A stretch of DNA of 52,754 nucleotides, taken from NCBI GenBank assembly GCA_014384025.1, contig JACNGQ010000186.1:1-52754 (forward strand), given 5' to 3'. A program made the position numbers and the translations under genes. Positions 18,577 to 28,519 of the stretch are shown here, piece by piece; positions within the stretch are counted from its first letter, which is position 1; every line of letters begins with the position of its first letter. Source of the DNA: Planctomycetota bacterium (GTDB taxonomy: Bacteria > Planctomycetota > Phycisphaerae > Sedimentisphaerales > Anaerobacaceae). The notes under the pieces are model-generated. The model saw only the letters and a list, made by a program, of their open reading frames with translations. It was not told the origin of the DNA and did not search any database.

Positions 18577-20387
18577 AACAGCATAACGGCGGATATTTCA
18601 GAAAGATACTGCATATTGACATGACAACCGGCTCAAGCAGGACCGAAGCTGTAGATGATGAGTTTATTGAGAGCTTCATAGGTGGAAGAGGTTTTGCGAT
18701 AAAGCTCTTGTGGGACAACCTTGCAAAAAATAATGGCCGGGTGGATCCGCTCGGGCCGGAGAACATGCTCGTAGTCGCCGCAGGGCCGCTGACCGGTGTT
18801 TACCTGCCGAGTTCGGGAAAGAATTCCTTTGCGTCGATTTCGCCGGCTACCGGATTGTTCGGAGACTCGAGCATGGGTGGTGGTTTTGGTGTCGAATTGA
18901 GGCAGGCCGGCTACGATGCCGTCACGATTGTTGGAAAGGCCCCGGAGCTGAGCTATGTGTTTATTGATGATAATCTCGTTTCGATAGTGCCGTGTCCGGA
19001 ACTCAAGGGCAAAGGAAACCTGGAAACCGAGGGCAGGATTCGAGACAATCTTGGCGATCACGATGTCAAGGTGGCGTCTATCGGCATAGCAGGTGAGAAC
19101 CTTGTGCGGTTTGCTTGTGTGACCAGTGACTGGAGCAGGAACGCCGGCCGAACCGGAATTGGGGCGGTCATGGGCAGTAAGAATATCAAGGCAATCGCAG
19201 TGAGGGGACAACAGGATTTGCCCGTGGCTAATGTTGATAAAGTAATAGAAATTTCCGAGCAGGCGTACAAGGAGCTTGGCGCTCATAATATGATGGGCCA
19301 CTGGCAAAAGCAGGGGCTGATGGGTGTGGTCGATTATGCCAATATGATGGGTATTCTTCCGACGTATAATTTCCGCGATACGCATTGGGAAAAGTCAAAA
19401 AATATCAACGGCAAAACGATGCTCGCGAGCCATAAGATTGGTAATACCGCCTGCTTCGGGTGTCCGATGTGCTGCGGCAATATCAATCTTGTCAAAGAAG
19501 GTAAATGGGCGGGCACTGTCACCGAAGGGCCCGAGTATGAAACAGCGGCTATGCTGGGCTCTAATCTCGGTGTAGATAACTTTGCAAGTATTTTAAGGGG
19601 AAATCATCTTTGTGATGAACTGGGTATCGATACGATATCCACAGGAAATTTGATAGCTGTTGTGATAGAAGGTTATGAAAAGGACCTTTTAACACTTGAC
19701 GATCTGGACGGCAAGCCGGTCACGTGGGGCGATGATGACCGAATAATGGAGCTTATCGAGCAGATTGCCAAATGCGAGTCTATAGGCGCGACCCTTGCCC
19801 TTGGAGCCAAAGGCGTGCTTGAACGCTGGCCTCAACTGAAGGATATTGTGCTGCACGTCAAGGGTCTTGAGCAGTCGGCTTACGATTGCAGGGGCGCAAG
19901 CTCTATGGCACTTGCTTACGGCACAAGCGATATCGGTGCTCATCACACTCGGGCATGGACTGTAGGCAAGGAGCTTGAGATGGGTGCCGACTGGGGTATT
20001 GAAGAAAAGGTCGATCTGGTAATATATCATCAACACATCCGTTCACTGTTCGATATGTTCGGTGTATGCCGGCTGCCCTGGATTGAGCTGGGTTTCCACG
20101 AAGATTTCTACGCCGAACTCTACAGCGAAGTCGTAGGCCGGCAATACAGCCTTGATGATTTGCTGGTCAAATCACAGAATCTATATAATATGACCCGTGC
20201 TATCAATGTTAAGCTTGGTGCTTCCAAATCCGACGACTATCCGCCGGCACGAACGTTTATTCCCATCCATAGCGGCCCGTTGGCCGGTAAGGTCTGTGAC
20301 AAAGACGAATACGAAAAAATGCTGGCGCTGTACTACGAAAAACGCGGCTGGGATGAGCAAGGTAATCCCCAAATAGCCTGTGATTGA
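18573..20387 (+). CDS. Aldehyde:ferredoxin oxidoreductase, tungsten-pterin family
   Basis: 604 residues, usual length for the family. It has GFAIKLLWD and GPLTGVYLPSSGKNSF at the N-terminus and the cluster ligands C294-x2-C297-x3-C301 (CFGCPMCCG). A fourth Cys lies near residue 508 (MFGVCRLPW). The pterin-binding block is YDCRGASSMALAYGTSDIGAHHTRAW, which matches the D-x-R-G-x4-A-L-x-Y signature. The enzyme oxidises aldehydes to carboxylic acids, with W and one [4Fe-4S], donating electrons to ferredoxin. The coupled ferredoxin gene directly upstream supports the assignment. Family members vary in substrate (general aldehyde, formaldehyde, glyceraldehyde-3-phosphate), which the sequence does not settle. 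It points to anaerobic metabolism. Confidence 0.95.
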   Translation: MKQHNGGYFRKILHIDMTTGSSRTEAVDDEFIESFIGGRGFAIKLLWDNLAKNNGRVDPLGPENMLVVAAGPLTGVYLPSSGKNSFASISPATGLFGDSSMGGGFGVELRQAGYDAVTIVGKAPELSYVFIDDNLVSIVPCPELKGKGNLETEGRIRDNLGDHDVKVASIGIAGENLVRFACVTSDWSRNAGRTGIGAVMGSKNIKAIAVRGQQDLPVANVDKVIEISEQAYKELGAHNMMGHWQKQGLMGVVDYANMMGILPTYNFRDTHWEKSKNINGKTMLASHKIGNTACFGCPMCCGNINLVKEGKWAGTVTEGPEYETAAMLGSNLGVDNFASILRGNHLCDELGIDTISTGNLIAVVIEGYEKDLLTLDDLDGKPVTWGDDDRIMELIEQIAKCESIGATLALGAKGVLERWPQLKDIVLHVKGLEQSAYDCRGASSMALAYGTSDIGAHHTRAWTVGKELEMGADWGIEEKVDLVIYHQHIRSLFDMFGVCRLPWIELGFHEDFYAELYSEVVGRQYSLDDLLVKSQNLYNMTRAINVKLGASKSDDYPPARTFIPIHSGPLAGKVCDKDEYEKMLALYYEKRGWDEQGNPQIACD

Positions 20388-20434
20388 TGCCTTTGATGAT
20401 GATCAGAATCTTTCATTAGGTGTTGTTATATTCG

Positions 20435-22417
20435 TTACGGTTTGAGATGGGCTGTGAAGCCTCCGTGTTTTGGCAGGGTGATTTTGAGCTTATCAGTGGC
20501 GGTTAAGGATTGGTTGTATGTTTTGAAAGAGCGGGGCTTTGCGCCGTCGCAGATGATGGTTGCTTTATATACGCCATCATCAAGGAAACTAAGGTCAAGG
20601 TTGAATTCTTGAGGGGTTTCCTCTCCTGTCAGACCGCCAAGAAACCATTGATTACCCTTACGACGGGCGATGAAAATGTGTTTGCCCGGGAAACCATCGA
20701 TGAATTTAGTCTCGTCCCATGCCGCCGGTACATCTTTCAGGAACTGTTTGGGTACATCAGGCAGTTCAAGGTATGCTTTTGTACCGTCGGCGAAGTGGGT
20801 CCAGCCTGATTCATAAACAACAGCTTGGGCGAGTTCATGGGCGTAGGTCGTCAAGTGGGGATAGACGTTGTCCCAGAACATTACGGGGGTGTAGTCCATA
20901 GGGCCGACAACATTGCGGGTGAAAGGGATAATTGTATTATGAGAAAGCGCCATTTTGGGATATAGTTTGTCGAAGCTGTAGCATTCCTCGCCTCTCATTG
21001 CTTCCATACTCATCAGGTGGGGATAGGTGCGTGACCAGCCGCGGGGCAGGGTACAGCCGTGGAAATTTACCATAATCTGGTAGTCGGCTGCATCTTTGAG
21101 AATATCGTGGTAAAGCTGGATGACGTTTTGCTTGTCGGACTGGAAAAAATCGACCTTCACACCCTTAATGCCCCATTTTTTCAGCATGGCAAATTCGAAG
21201 CGGCGGACGTCTTTTAGGAACATAGTGCCGCGGGGCTTTTCAGTGACGATATTATGTGGACCGCCGGAATTATACCAGAGGAGCAAACCGACACCTTTGG
21301 CGTTGGCATAGGATATGAGATCGTGGATAGTACCGTTTTTCATAATCGTCCAGTTGGCATCGATGAGCGAGTATTCCCATCCCATTTCGGCGGCAAGGTC
21401 GATCCACAGGCGGAGCTTGTCGTGGTCCTGTGGGCTGTCGTGGTCGAAGAGCCAGCTCCAGGAAGCACGGCCGGGCTTGACCCAGGAAGTATCTTTTATG
21501 ATAGAGGGCGGATTAAGGTTGGTAACGAGGGTGGTTTCAACGATAGGGGCAAGGCTGTCACCGAGAATGATAACGCGCCAGGGCGTAGCCCATGGCAATT
21601 TCGAGGATGGGTTGATTTGGCCGGTGTCGTTTCCTTCACCTTCATTGGGGAAGCGGATGCGGTAGAGACCCTTAGGAGCATTTTGCTCTAACCGGCAGCC
21701 GCAGTAGGTTGGATCGAGGGCGGCTTCGGTAATTAGGCCCCAGCGGGAAGTGTCCGCATTTCGGAAAAGAACCGGAAATGCCCAGCCTTCCTTATTTGGT
21801 GAAGGTGTACCGACGGATATGCCGTCGTGGTAGTAAGTTTCGTAAGCGGGGCTGTACTTGGTGGCTTTATCGTAAGGATGAATCCAGACTTTACCACCGG
21901 CCGGTAGCTGGAAGCCTGTGAGCTCTTTTGTGACGGTATAGGTCTTGTCGCCGCTTTCAGGGAAGCGATATCGCAAGGCTGCTCCATCATTATATGCTCG
22001 GATTATAACTTCAAGCCGGGCGCCGTTATTGTTTAGGAGTTTAATTGTTGATTCAGAATAATAGTTGCGACAAATACGACGTTTACCATGCGGCATAGTG
22101 TAGGTTTCGTCGATCACAGGACTACTCACCGTATCTATTAATTTCAGATTATTGGCGAACTTTTCGTCGGCACGATTGATACCAAGGGGTGAGTAAGAAA
22201 TTACCTCTTTGCCGGCGTAATCTACTTTGTATTCCAGTTGTGCTTTATTGTTGGGATTTCTTGCCGGTCCGGAGCCGGATAAACGCACGGTTGCAGTTAT
22301 TTTTTTGTCGGGTGATTGAACTTTTATTATTTGCGTTTTCCCTGAATCAGCGGCGAGATTACATCCGGTAAGAATCAGAATTATACTAATAATCGTCTGT
22401 TTGCGTTGGCGGGTCAT
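20435..22417 (-). CDS. Glycoside hydrolase family 97 lipoprotein
   Basis: 660 residues from ATG 22417, chosen because AGGAGG lies 7 nt upstream and a lipoprotein signal with lipobox LTGC follows at once (residues 2-19). The longer frame from 22495 lacks both. The N-terminal beta-sandwich (VQSPDKKITATVRL, LEYKVDYAGKEVI) and a TIM barrel are typical of GH97. The barrel has GRASWSWLFDHDSP, WEYSLIDANW, GVKVDFFQSDKQ and VNFHGCTLPRGW. An Asp at the KVDFF position suggests the retaining alpha-galactosidase-type subgroup rather than the inverting glucosidase type, which uses Glu. Calcium-dependent and anchored in the periplasm or outer membrane. Residue assignments are by eye. Confidence 0.92.
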   Translation of the reverse strand: MTRQRKQTIISIILILTGCNLAADSGKTQIIKVQSPDKKITATVRLSGSGPARNPNNKAQLEYKVDYAGKEVISYSPLGINRADEKFANNLKLIDTVSSPVIDETYTMPHGKRRICRNYYSESTIKLLNNNGARLEVIIRAYNDGAALRYRFPESGDKTYTVTKELTGFQLPAGGKVWIHPYDKATKYSPAYETYYHDGISVGTPSPNKEGWAFPVLFRNADTSRWGLITEAALDPTYCGCRLEQNAPKGLYRIRFPNEGEGNDTGQINPSSKLPWATPWRVIILGDSLAPIVETTLVTNLNPPSIIKDTSWVKPGRASWSWLFDHDSPQDHDKLRLWIDLAAEMGWEYSLIDANWTIMKNGTIHDLISYANAKGVGLLLWYNSGGPHNIVTEKPRGTMFLKDVRRFEFAMLKKWGIKGVKVDFFQSDKQNVIQLYHDILKDAADYQIMVNFHGCTLPRGWSRTYPHLMSMEAMRGEECYSFDKLYPKMALSHNTIIPFTRNVVGPMDYTPVMFWDNVYPHLTTYAHELAQAVVYESGWTHFADGTKAYLELPDVPKQFLKDVPAAWDETKFIDGFPGKHIFIARRKGNQWFLGGLTGEETPQEFNLDLSFLDDGVYKATIICDGAKPRSFKTYNQSLTATDKLKITLPKHGGFTAHLKP

Positions 22418-22661
22418 GGGCTGGCCTCCTGTAAAATTAATTCGAAGCTTCTCGTTTCTTGATACTAAAAACCTGATTACATCTGAATTAGACAACGATG
22501 AATCAGTTATCTATCAAGATACCAATTTTAAATTGATTTTACTACTATGTTTCTTTTTTATACGGACTGAAGAGAACTTAATTTACAATCGATGCGTATA
22601 TATTTATAATATAACTCTTAAGCTTATAGAGTAATTGGACTGTATTTTGGGAGAAAAGGAA

Positions 22662-23606
22662 TTGACTGCTACACAAATTGAGAATCCACTATTGGCGCCG
22701 TTAAATGAGAATCTTCAAAGTGTTATCTACGGTAAAAGCGATTGTATAGATGTAATGATTGTGTCCCTGTTGGCAGGAGGCTCTGTCTTAATCGAAGATG
22801 TACCGGGTGTCGGGAAGACGACGCTGGCCAAAGCATTGGCCAAAAGCATTGATGCTAAATTTAGCCGGATACAATTCACCCCCGATCTATTGCCTGCGGA
22901 TATTCTCGGCTCTTCTATCTACAATCCGATTAACGGGGACTTCAAGTTCAGTCCCGGCCCAATTTTCTGCAATATACTTCTTGCAGATGAGATCAACCGC
23001 GCTTCACCCAGAACCCAGTCGGCCCTTCTGGAGGCAATGAATGAGAACCAGGCTACGATTGAAGGCCAGTGTTACCCACTAACTAAGCCGTTTATGGTCA
23101 TTGCCACGGAGAATCCCATTGAGTTCCACGGTACTTATCCATTGCCTGAGGCCCAGCTTGACCGCTTCTTGGTTCGTCTTGCGATAGGTTATCCGTCTGT
23201 TGAAGTCGAGATTGATATTCTCAAGTCGCATGCCCATGACGAACCACTCGAAAGAATAAAGCCTGTACTTCAGCTTGAGCAGGTCCGGCAGATACAGAAA
23301 GAGGTGGCCGATGTTCACATCGATGATAGTATTCTGGAGTATATCGTTGAAATCGTGCACGCTACCCGCAATGATAATCGCCTTCGATTAGGTATCAGCA
23401 CCCGCGGGACCTTGATGATGTCACGGGCGGCCCGTGCCCGAGCATATTTCCAAAAACGGGATTTTGTCATTCCCGACGATGTATTGTGGCTTGTTCCGCA
23501 CGTATTGCCGCATCGCATTATTTTGACCTCTAAAACACTCCACGGCGGTATTACTGCCAGGCAGATTGTAACGGATATTGTCGGCCGTATCAAAGTACCT
23601 GTTTGA
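22662..23606 (+). CDS. MoxR family AAA+ ATPase
   Basis: 314 residues if translation starts at TTG 22662, which has GGGAG 8 nt upstream. The frame is open from TTG 22635, but no ribosome site precedes it. Signatures: IYGKSDCIDVMIVSLLAGGS, Walker A EDVPGVGKTTLAKA, Walker B ILLADEINRA, sensor ATENPIEFHGTYPLPEAQLDRFL. MoxR ATPases act as chaperones that insert metals or activate protein complexes, commonly together with DUF58 and transglutaminase proteins. This gene begins exactly such an operon: DUF58 starts 17 bp after its stop and TgpA-like overlaps that. It is the cytoplasmic partner of the three. Confidence 0.94.
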   Translation: MTATQIENPLLAPLNENLQSVIYGKSDCIDVMIVSLLAGGSVLIEDVPGVGKTTLAKALAKSIDAKFSRIQFTPDLLPADILGSSIYNPINGDFKFSPGPIFCNILLADEINRASPRTQSALLEAMNENQATIEGQCYPLTKPFMVIATENPIEFHGTYPLPEAQLDRFLVRLAIGYPSVEVEIDILKSHAHDEPLERIKPVLQLEQVRQIQKEVADVHIDDSILEYIVEIVHATRNDNRLRLGISTRGTLMMSRAARARAYFQKRDFVIPDDVLWLVPHVLPHRIILTSKTLHGGITARQIVTDIVGRIKVPV

Positions 23607-23622
23607 AGAGGTGACTGCCACG

Positions 23623-24837
23623 ATGAAAGAAAACGACGGTAGATTACATCTTGGTTTTACGGATACCGGCAAGGTAATTCTGAGAGGTACTTGCTTTGTG
23701 GCTTTAGCGGCTCTGATTGTACCTGCCTTTGGGATACTTTCGGCCCTGGTAGCGATTATGCTAATGGCTTTAGTAGTCGGTTTTGTTCTACGGCCCAAAA
23801 TCCGCATAACCGGTAATCTGCCTGAACGTGTCATCGTAGGACAGATAACAAGGTTCAGTTATATTCTCAAGAATACCTCGCACCTGCCTGCCTATAATCT
23901 CTGTGTGGTTTTGAGTGCTTTGCCTGATGCGATTAAACAGCTCTCAGGTGCACAGATGATTCCCCGGCTTGGTCCCGGCGAGACTATCGAAGTGACTGTT
24001 GAGATACGACCGGCCCGGCGTGGCCATTACAAAATCAAAAGACCGATTTGCCAGTCCGGATTTCCTTTTAACTTGTTTAATTTTGGCACGTCCTGTGATG
24101 GAGAAGAGACCCTTATCGTTCTTCCCGTTTTTTACCGGCTCCAATTCTCCACCATAGGCATGAGTCAAAATGTTTGTGCTGGCGCCGCAAGACTCGCCGG
24201 CCAAAGGAGTGCTTTCCCTGAATATGCCGGGAACCGTCCTTTTTTACCGGGTGATTCCCCTCGAAGAATCGACGCCCGTGCATGGGCACGCCTTTCTGTG
24301 CCGGCCACAAAAGAGTACCACGATAATTTTGACAAGCGTACTTTACTGATATTGGATACCTGCGTTTCCGAATTCCCGTTATTGTCAGGTTCAAACGAAA
24401 GCAGACAGCTCGAAGCAGCAGTATCTCTTTGTGCTTCGGTGGCTTTCACAATCAACAATGATTGTCTTATTGATGTCCTTCTTGCCGGGAATGAAATTTA
24501 TCAGCTCACCGCCTTGCCCAAAATGGTGTGCCTTGATAAGATACAGGATATTTTAGCGGGAGTCCAACCATCTAAGGGATATTCACTCGAAAAGATATCA
24601 CCGGTATTAATAAGTCAGTTCCCTCAAATCTCTGAAGTATTTTTCATTTTATTGAGGCTGAACAAGGCATACCGGCATTTGCTTGAGTTGGCCAATCAGG
24701 CCGGCTGCCATTGTAATGTTCTGCTGATAGGCGAGCCAGAACAAATGCATGTGGATGATGACGATATGAGATGGAATGGAAATGTCCGATACCTGTCTCC
24801 TGATGAGATATTAACGGGACAAATAAAAAGTTTATGA
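23623..24837 (+). CDS. DUF58 (VWA-like) membrane protein of the MoxR operon
   Basis: 404 residues from ATG 23623, which has GAAGAGG 11 nt upstream; the longer frame from TTG 23578 overlaps moxR. Two adjacent hydrophobic helices (FVALAALIVPAFGILSALVAIMLMAL) sit near the N-terminus. A beta-rich periplasmic part then leads to the DUF58 motif (FLPGDSPRRIDARAWARLSV and KRTLLILDTC), with a VWA-like fold at the C-terminus. The family is found with MoxR and transglutaminase proteins, where it probably acts as the assembly target or adaptor. The ATGA overlap with the next gene (24834-24837) implies translational coupling. Confidence 0.9.
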   Translation: MKENDGRLHLGFTDTGKVILRGTCFVALAALIVPAFGILSALVAIMLMALVVGFVLRPKIRITGNLPERVIVGQITRFSYILKNTSHLPAYNLCVVLSALPDAIKQLSGAQMIPRLGPGETIEVTVEIRPARRGHYKIKRPICQSGFPFNLFNFGTSCDGEETLIVLPVFYRLQFSTIGMSQNVCAGAARLAGQRSAFPEYAGNRPFLPGDSPRRIDARAWARLSVPATKEYHDNFDKRTLLILDTCVSEFPLLSGSNESRQLEAAVSLCASVAFTINNDCLIDVLLAGNEIYQLTALPKMVCLDKIQDILAGVQPSKGYSLEKISPVLISQFPQISEVFFILLRLNKAYRHLLELANQAGCHCNVLLIGEPEQMHVDDDDMRWNGNVRYLSPDEILTGQIKSL

Positions 24838-26882
24838 AGACGCAAAAAGCCATCGCTATAATTATAGTGCTGACAAGCTCGCTGCTCACCGGGCTGGTAT
24901 CTGGTGATATTGCGTATCCGACTATACTTTGTATGCTGGGACTGCTGGGTTTACAACGGCGATTTACATGGGATATAAGGCCGGAAAGACGCGTTATTAC
25001 GTCATTACTTCTGCTGTTTTTGGCGGTTATGTTTTCGATTCACTACCGATATGCCAACTCATTTCACCGTGTAACTTCCGTACAAGCTGAGGTTGTCGCC
25101 TGGCAGACAATAGCCCGCTATTTCCTGGCTTCAATGATTCTCATACTGTTTCTTGGGAGACCCGACCAGTTCCCTTCTTCGCTGGGATTGTTTCATGTAG
25201 CCGTCACGATATCCGCCGGACAAGTTCTTTTGCTTAATGATATGCACATCACATTTCGGCTCTCAGAGCTGCTGTCGGTTATTCTTGTTGTGCTTTATGC
25301 AGCGTCCGCCCACGGTTCGATGGACAGGCGCATTCCCGGACGCCTATGGCGCATGTCCCGCTGGCTTGCTTTTACCCTGATAGTGGTTGTTACAGTTAAT
25401 GGCGGCTGGATTGTGAGTTCGATACTCTATCGCCATGTAGAGGTTCTCAATCTTCCGGTTTTGTTCTGGGGCAAAGCCACCGCGCTGGAGAGTACATCGG
25501 GGAGTATGGCACGTGTGGGCTTTTCCACCAGCGGCAAGCTGTCGAGTGTGCTTTTAATCAAGGGAGAGCTGGATCCGACGCCCGCGTTGAGCATCTCGAG
25601 CGACATAAGTCCGGGTTACTTGAGGGCCAGATCGTTTGATGTCTATCTTCAATCCGAATGGCACGATCTGTCGACCCAGGAGGCGATCCTTCCCGAAAAA
25701 CATATGACAATCGGAATGTATTTCGTAGGCAGAACAAACGTCTTCAGCCTGGACAAGGTAGAAGCTTCCCGGTGTCAGTTTATGACCATCCGGCATGAAT
25801 CCCGGTTCGATGACACTATGTTCACCCCGCTGGGAACTTCTTTTATCGAGGCACCGGTCAAGGTGCTGATGCGGGATGGCGATGATATTGTTTATAATCC
25901 GATATCTCATAGCGGTCTGAGTTACAGGATTGCCTACACGAAATCAGCTTCTCAAAAATCCCCGACCGGGATGATGAATATCCCGAATGAGCTTGATCCG
26001 CGTGTACATGAGCTGGCAGGCAGAATTTTCACAGGATGCACCACCACGGACGAGAAAATCAAAGCTGTCATTAGCTATTTTCGCACTAACTACACCTATG
26101 TACTCGGGCTGAACATCCCGCCAGGCAGGGACAAGCTGACCCACTTTCTGTTAGAGGAATCCACCGGCTATTGCGAGTATTTTGCCTCCGGTGCTGCTAT
26201 TCTGCTGCGTCTTGCCGACGTACCGACGCGATACGTTACGGGTTTCTTAGTAACTGCCAAAGATGAGCAGAGTGAATCGTGGATTGCGCGGAATATGGAT
26301 GCCCATGCCTGGGTCGAAGCGTGGGATGAGCAGCAGAACAAGTGGACTATTGTCGAAGCTACACAGGGGGAGGATTTGGATGCTGCGCCGGCCTTGGAAG
26401 AGCTGGATCGCATGGGTGGCGGTATTGGTTCTCTTGGTCAGCTCCTGCAGGCCTTGTATCAATATGGACTTGTTGGTGTGCTTGGCTGGTTGGTTGATTC
26501 CTTTGGCGTACTTAAAAGCTTGGTTCTGCTGTTGAGCCTTCTTGGCGGTGGATTGTCCCTGGCCCTGTTACGGTATAGCAGGAAGAGGTCGAAATATAAA
26601 ACAAACTTGAAGCAGCCGCAAAACCTGGAGATTTTGACTTTGCACAAGATGCTGACCGGGATGGATCGCAAAGTTAAAGCAGCAGGTTCACAGCGTCACT
26701 TTAATGAACCATTACACGCTTTCTCTCAGCAGCTTCGGCGGCGAGACTCCGGCAGTGGATTCTGGACAAGGATATCAGACTGGTATTTCGAATACGCTAA
26801 CCTCCGCTACTGCAGAAAAATCAGCTCTGAGAGAGTGCAAAAGCTGCAACAGCTTTATAAAGGGCTGCGGGATTCTTTTTAA
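24834..26882 (+). CDS. TgpA-like transglutaminase-domain membrane protein
   Basis: 682 residues. About six N-terminal transmembrane helices (residues 5-215) precede a periplasmic transglutaminase core. Catalytic Cys lies in STGYCEYFASGAA, His in NMDAHAWVEAW, and the third position reads WTIVEATQGE, where Asp is more usual. A C-terminal helix (GVLKSLVLLLSLLGGGLSL) and a DUF4129-like cytoplasmic tail follow. The family pairs with MoxR and DUF58 proteins. Known TgpA members are essential or envelope-associated, but the substrate is not established. The Glu in place of Asp may weaken or alter activity. It overlaps the DUF58 gene by 4 nt and converges with the esterase gene at 26909. Confidence 0.9.
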   Translation: MKTQKAIAIIIVLTSSLLTGLVSGDIAYPTILCMLGLLGLQRRFTWDIRPERRVITSLLLLFLAVMFSIHYRYANSFHRVTSVQAEVVAWQTIARYFLASMILILFLGRPDQFPSSLGLFHVAVTISAGQVLLLNDMHITFRLSELLSVILVVLYAASAHGSMDRRIPGRLWRMSRWLAFTLIVVVTVNGGWIVSSILYRHVEVLNLPVLFWGKATALESTSGSMARVGFSTSGKLSSVLLIKGELDPTPALSISSDISPGYLRARSFDVYLQSEWHDLSTQEAILPEKHMTIGMYFVGRTNVFSLDKVEASRCQFMTIRHESRFDDTMFTPLGTSFIEAPVKVLMRDGDDIVYNPISHSGLSYRIAYTKSASQKSPTGMMNIPNELDPRVHELAGRIFTGCTTTDEKIKAVISYFRTNYTYVLGLNIPPGRDKLTHFLLEESTGYCEYFASGAAILLRLADVPTRYVTGFLVTAKDEQSESWIARNMDAHAWVEAWDEQQNKWTIVEATQGEDLDAAPALEELDRMGGGIGSLGQLLQALYQYGLVGVLGWLVDSFGVLKSLVLLLSLLGGGLSLALLRYSRKRSKYKTNLKQPQNLEILTLHKMLTGMDRKVKAAGSQRHFNEPLHAFSQQLRRRDSGSGFWTRISDWYFEYANLRYCRKISSERVQKLQQLYKGLRDSF

Positions 26883-26908
26883 ACAGCTTCTAAGATAAAA
26901 GGAGCGAG

Positions 26909-28519
26909 TTATTTCTTCAAGTGCCTGTTGAAAAACTCCTTAACCATACGGTCAACTTGCGCATCTCTAAAGCCGTGACCGCCGCCTTTGACTGTGTGGA
27001 ATTTAACATCAACATCCGCCTTCTTTAGTGCCTCATACAGAAGCTCGCTCTGATTGTGCGGAACAAGCGGGTCTTTGTCTCCGTGCACAATCAAAATCGG
27101 CGGGTCATTCCTGCTGACGTATGTAATAGGATTCGCTCGCTTGCAAGCCTCTTTGTTTTTCTGAATAGGACCTCCAACGAGTATCGACTCAGGCGAGTCA
27201 GCGGCGTCATGATCCATCGTGCTCTCAAAGTCGCTCATCCGGGTAAAATCCGTAGGCCCGAAGAAATCGCACACAGCCTGGACCTTGCTTGAAACATGAA
27301 GATTGGGACCCTTATCGAAACCTTTAATATCACTGGTTGTCCCTAAAAGCGCCACAAGATGCCCTCCGGCAGACGAGCCCCAGACACCGATACGGTCCGG
27401 ATCGAGGTTATACTTTTTTGCATTGGCACGAAGATAGCGAATTGCGGCTTTGCAATCTTCAATCTGCGCCGGGAATGTAGCGTGCTGACTGAGACGATAG
27501 TTGATGCTCGCAGCCGCATAGCCGTCTTTGAGGAACACTTTCGAACGGCAATTCTCTTTACTGCCGGCGCGCCATGCCCCGCCGTGTATCCAGACAACTA
27601 CAGGCAAAGGCCCCGTATCTGTTCCCTGTTCGGGCAGGTAAATATCCAGCTTTTGCCGTTCGTGTCCGCCCGGCACATACTCCACGTTGAGATATGTCCG
27701 CTTTCCCTCGGATTCTATGCCGTGTTCGGCCAACGATTTGGTCAGCTCTGGATTAAATGCTTTTTTAACTATGGGCTTGAGTGTTCTGGTCCACACATCG
27801 TAACCTTTACTGTTCAGGTGCAGATTGTCTTTTAGGAAATATTGTTCGTCTGGCTTGCCGTCACTTCCAAGTAACGGAGTTGCAGAATCAAAAACAAACA
27901 GGCGTTCATCTTTGTCGGAGAATTTCTTTATCATCGAATTAGCTTCATTCATCAGCGGCCAAAGTGACCACCGGCTCAGGCTCGGCTTAATGCCCACAAA
28001 TATAATCCGTGTTGCCGGAAGCTCTTTGTGGACAAGATTGACAAATTTCCGGTAGTCATCGAATACTCGCTGTGGAGTTTTCTTCCCTGAGATGTCATTG
28101 TCACCTGCGTAAAACACTATCACCCTTGGCTTATAAGGCAATACAATTCGATGAGCAAAGTAATTAACATTTGAAATATGGCTGCCTCCAAAGCCCCGAT
28201 TTATCACTGGAAATTCCGGAAAGCGTTCGCGTGTAGGCCAAAGTCGAATGCTGGAGCTGCCGACAAACAATACCCCATCGAGCGGAAATGAATTCTTGCT
28301 GTCCCAATCCTCAAAACTCTGGATTGTTTGTTCCCAGCGTTCATTCTCGGCCTTGGTTGTCTTTGAATCCTCACTTCCGGAATCACTGCCTGTGGACATT
28401 GCCTCACGTCGAATCTTCGGCTTATTCTCACCAGAGCTAACACCGCACCTTTCGCTCAAAATCAACGTTGACATAATGAAAAGTATTAACAGCTTAATCG
28501 TCTTTTTTCCTGGTTGCAT
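26909..28519 (-). CDS. Secreted bifunctional esterase: SGNH hydrolase fused to alpha/beta hydrolase
   Basis: About 536 residues from ATG 28519, preferred because AAAGG lies 7 nt upstream; GTG/ATG starts at 28537 and 28534 lack a site. A signal peptide leads to an SGNH domain: nucleophile VLFVGSSSIRLW, oxyanion INRGFGGSHISN and YAGDND, and catalytic DNLHLN. The second domain is a BD-FAE-like alpha/beta hydrolase: VVVWIHGGAWRAGSKE (HGG oxyanion), GVWGSSAGGHL (Ser), IVHGDKDPLV (Asp) and VKGGGHGF (His). Both active sites look complete. Likely role: removal of acyl or feruloyl-like esters from plant or algal polysaccharide. The fusion would let one protein remove two ester types. Confidence 0.88.
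   Translation of the reverse strand: MQPGKKTIKLLILFIMSTLILSERCGVSSGENKPKIRREAMSTGSDSGSEDSKTTKAENERWEQTIQSFEDWDSKNSFPLDGVLFVGSSSIRLWPTRERFPEFPVINRGFGGSHISNVNYFAHRIVLPYKPRVIVFYAGDNDISGKKTPQRVFDDYRKFVNLVHKELPATRIIFVGIKPSLSRWSLWPLMNEANSMIKKFSDKDERLFVFDSATPLLGSDGKPDEQYFLKDNLHLNSKGYDVWTRTLKPIVKKAFNPELTKSLAEHGIESEGKRTYLNVEYVPGGHERQKLDIYLPEQGTDTGPLPVVVWIHGGAWRAGSKENCRSKVFLKDGYAAASINYRLSQHATFPAQIEDCKAAIRYLRANAKKYNLDPDRIGVWGSSAGGHLVALLGTTSDIKGFDKGPNLHVSSKVQAVCDFFGPTDFTRMSDFESTMDHDAADSPESILVGGPIQKNKEACKRANPITYVSRNDPPILIVHGDKDPLVPHNQSELLYEALKKADVDVKFHTVKGGGHGFRDAQVDRMVKEFFNRHLKK

Noticed and set aside
18633-19385. Minus-strand 250-codon frame inside the AOR gene
   Set aside because: Shadow of a strongly conserved gene; composition is low-complexity His/Arg-rich.
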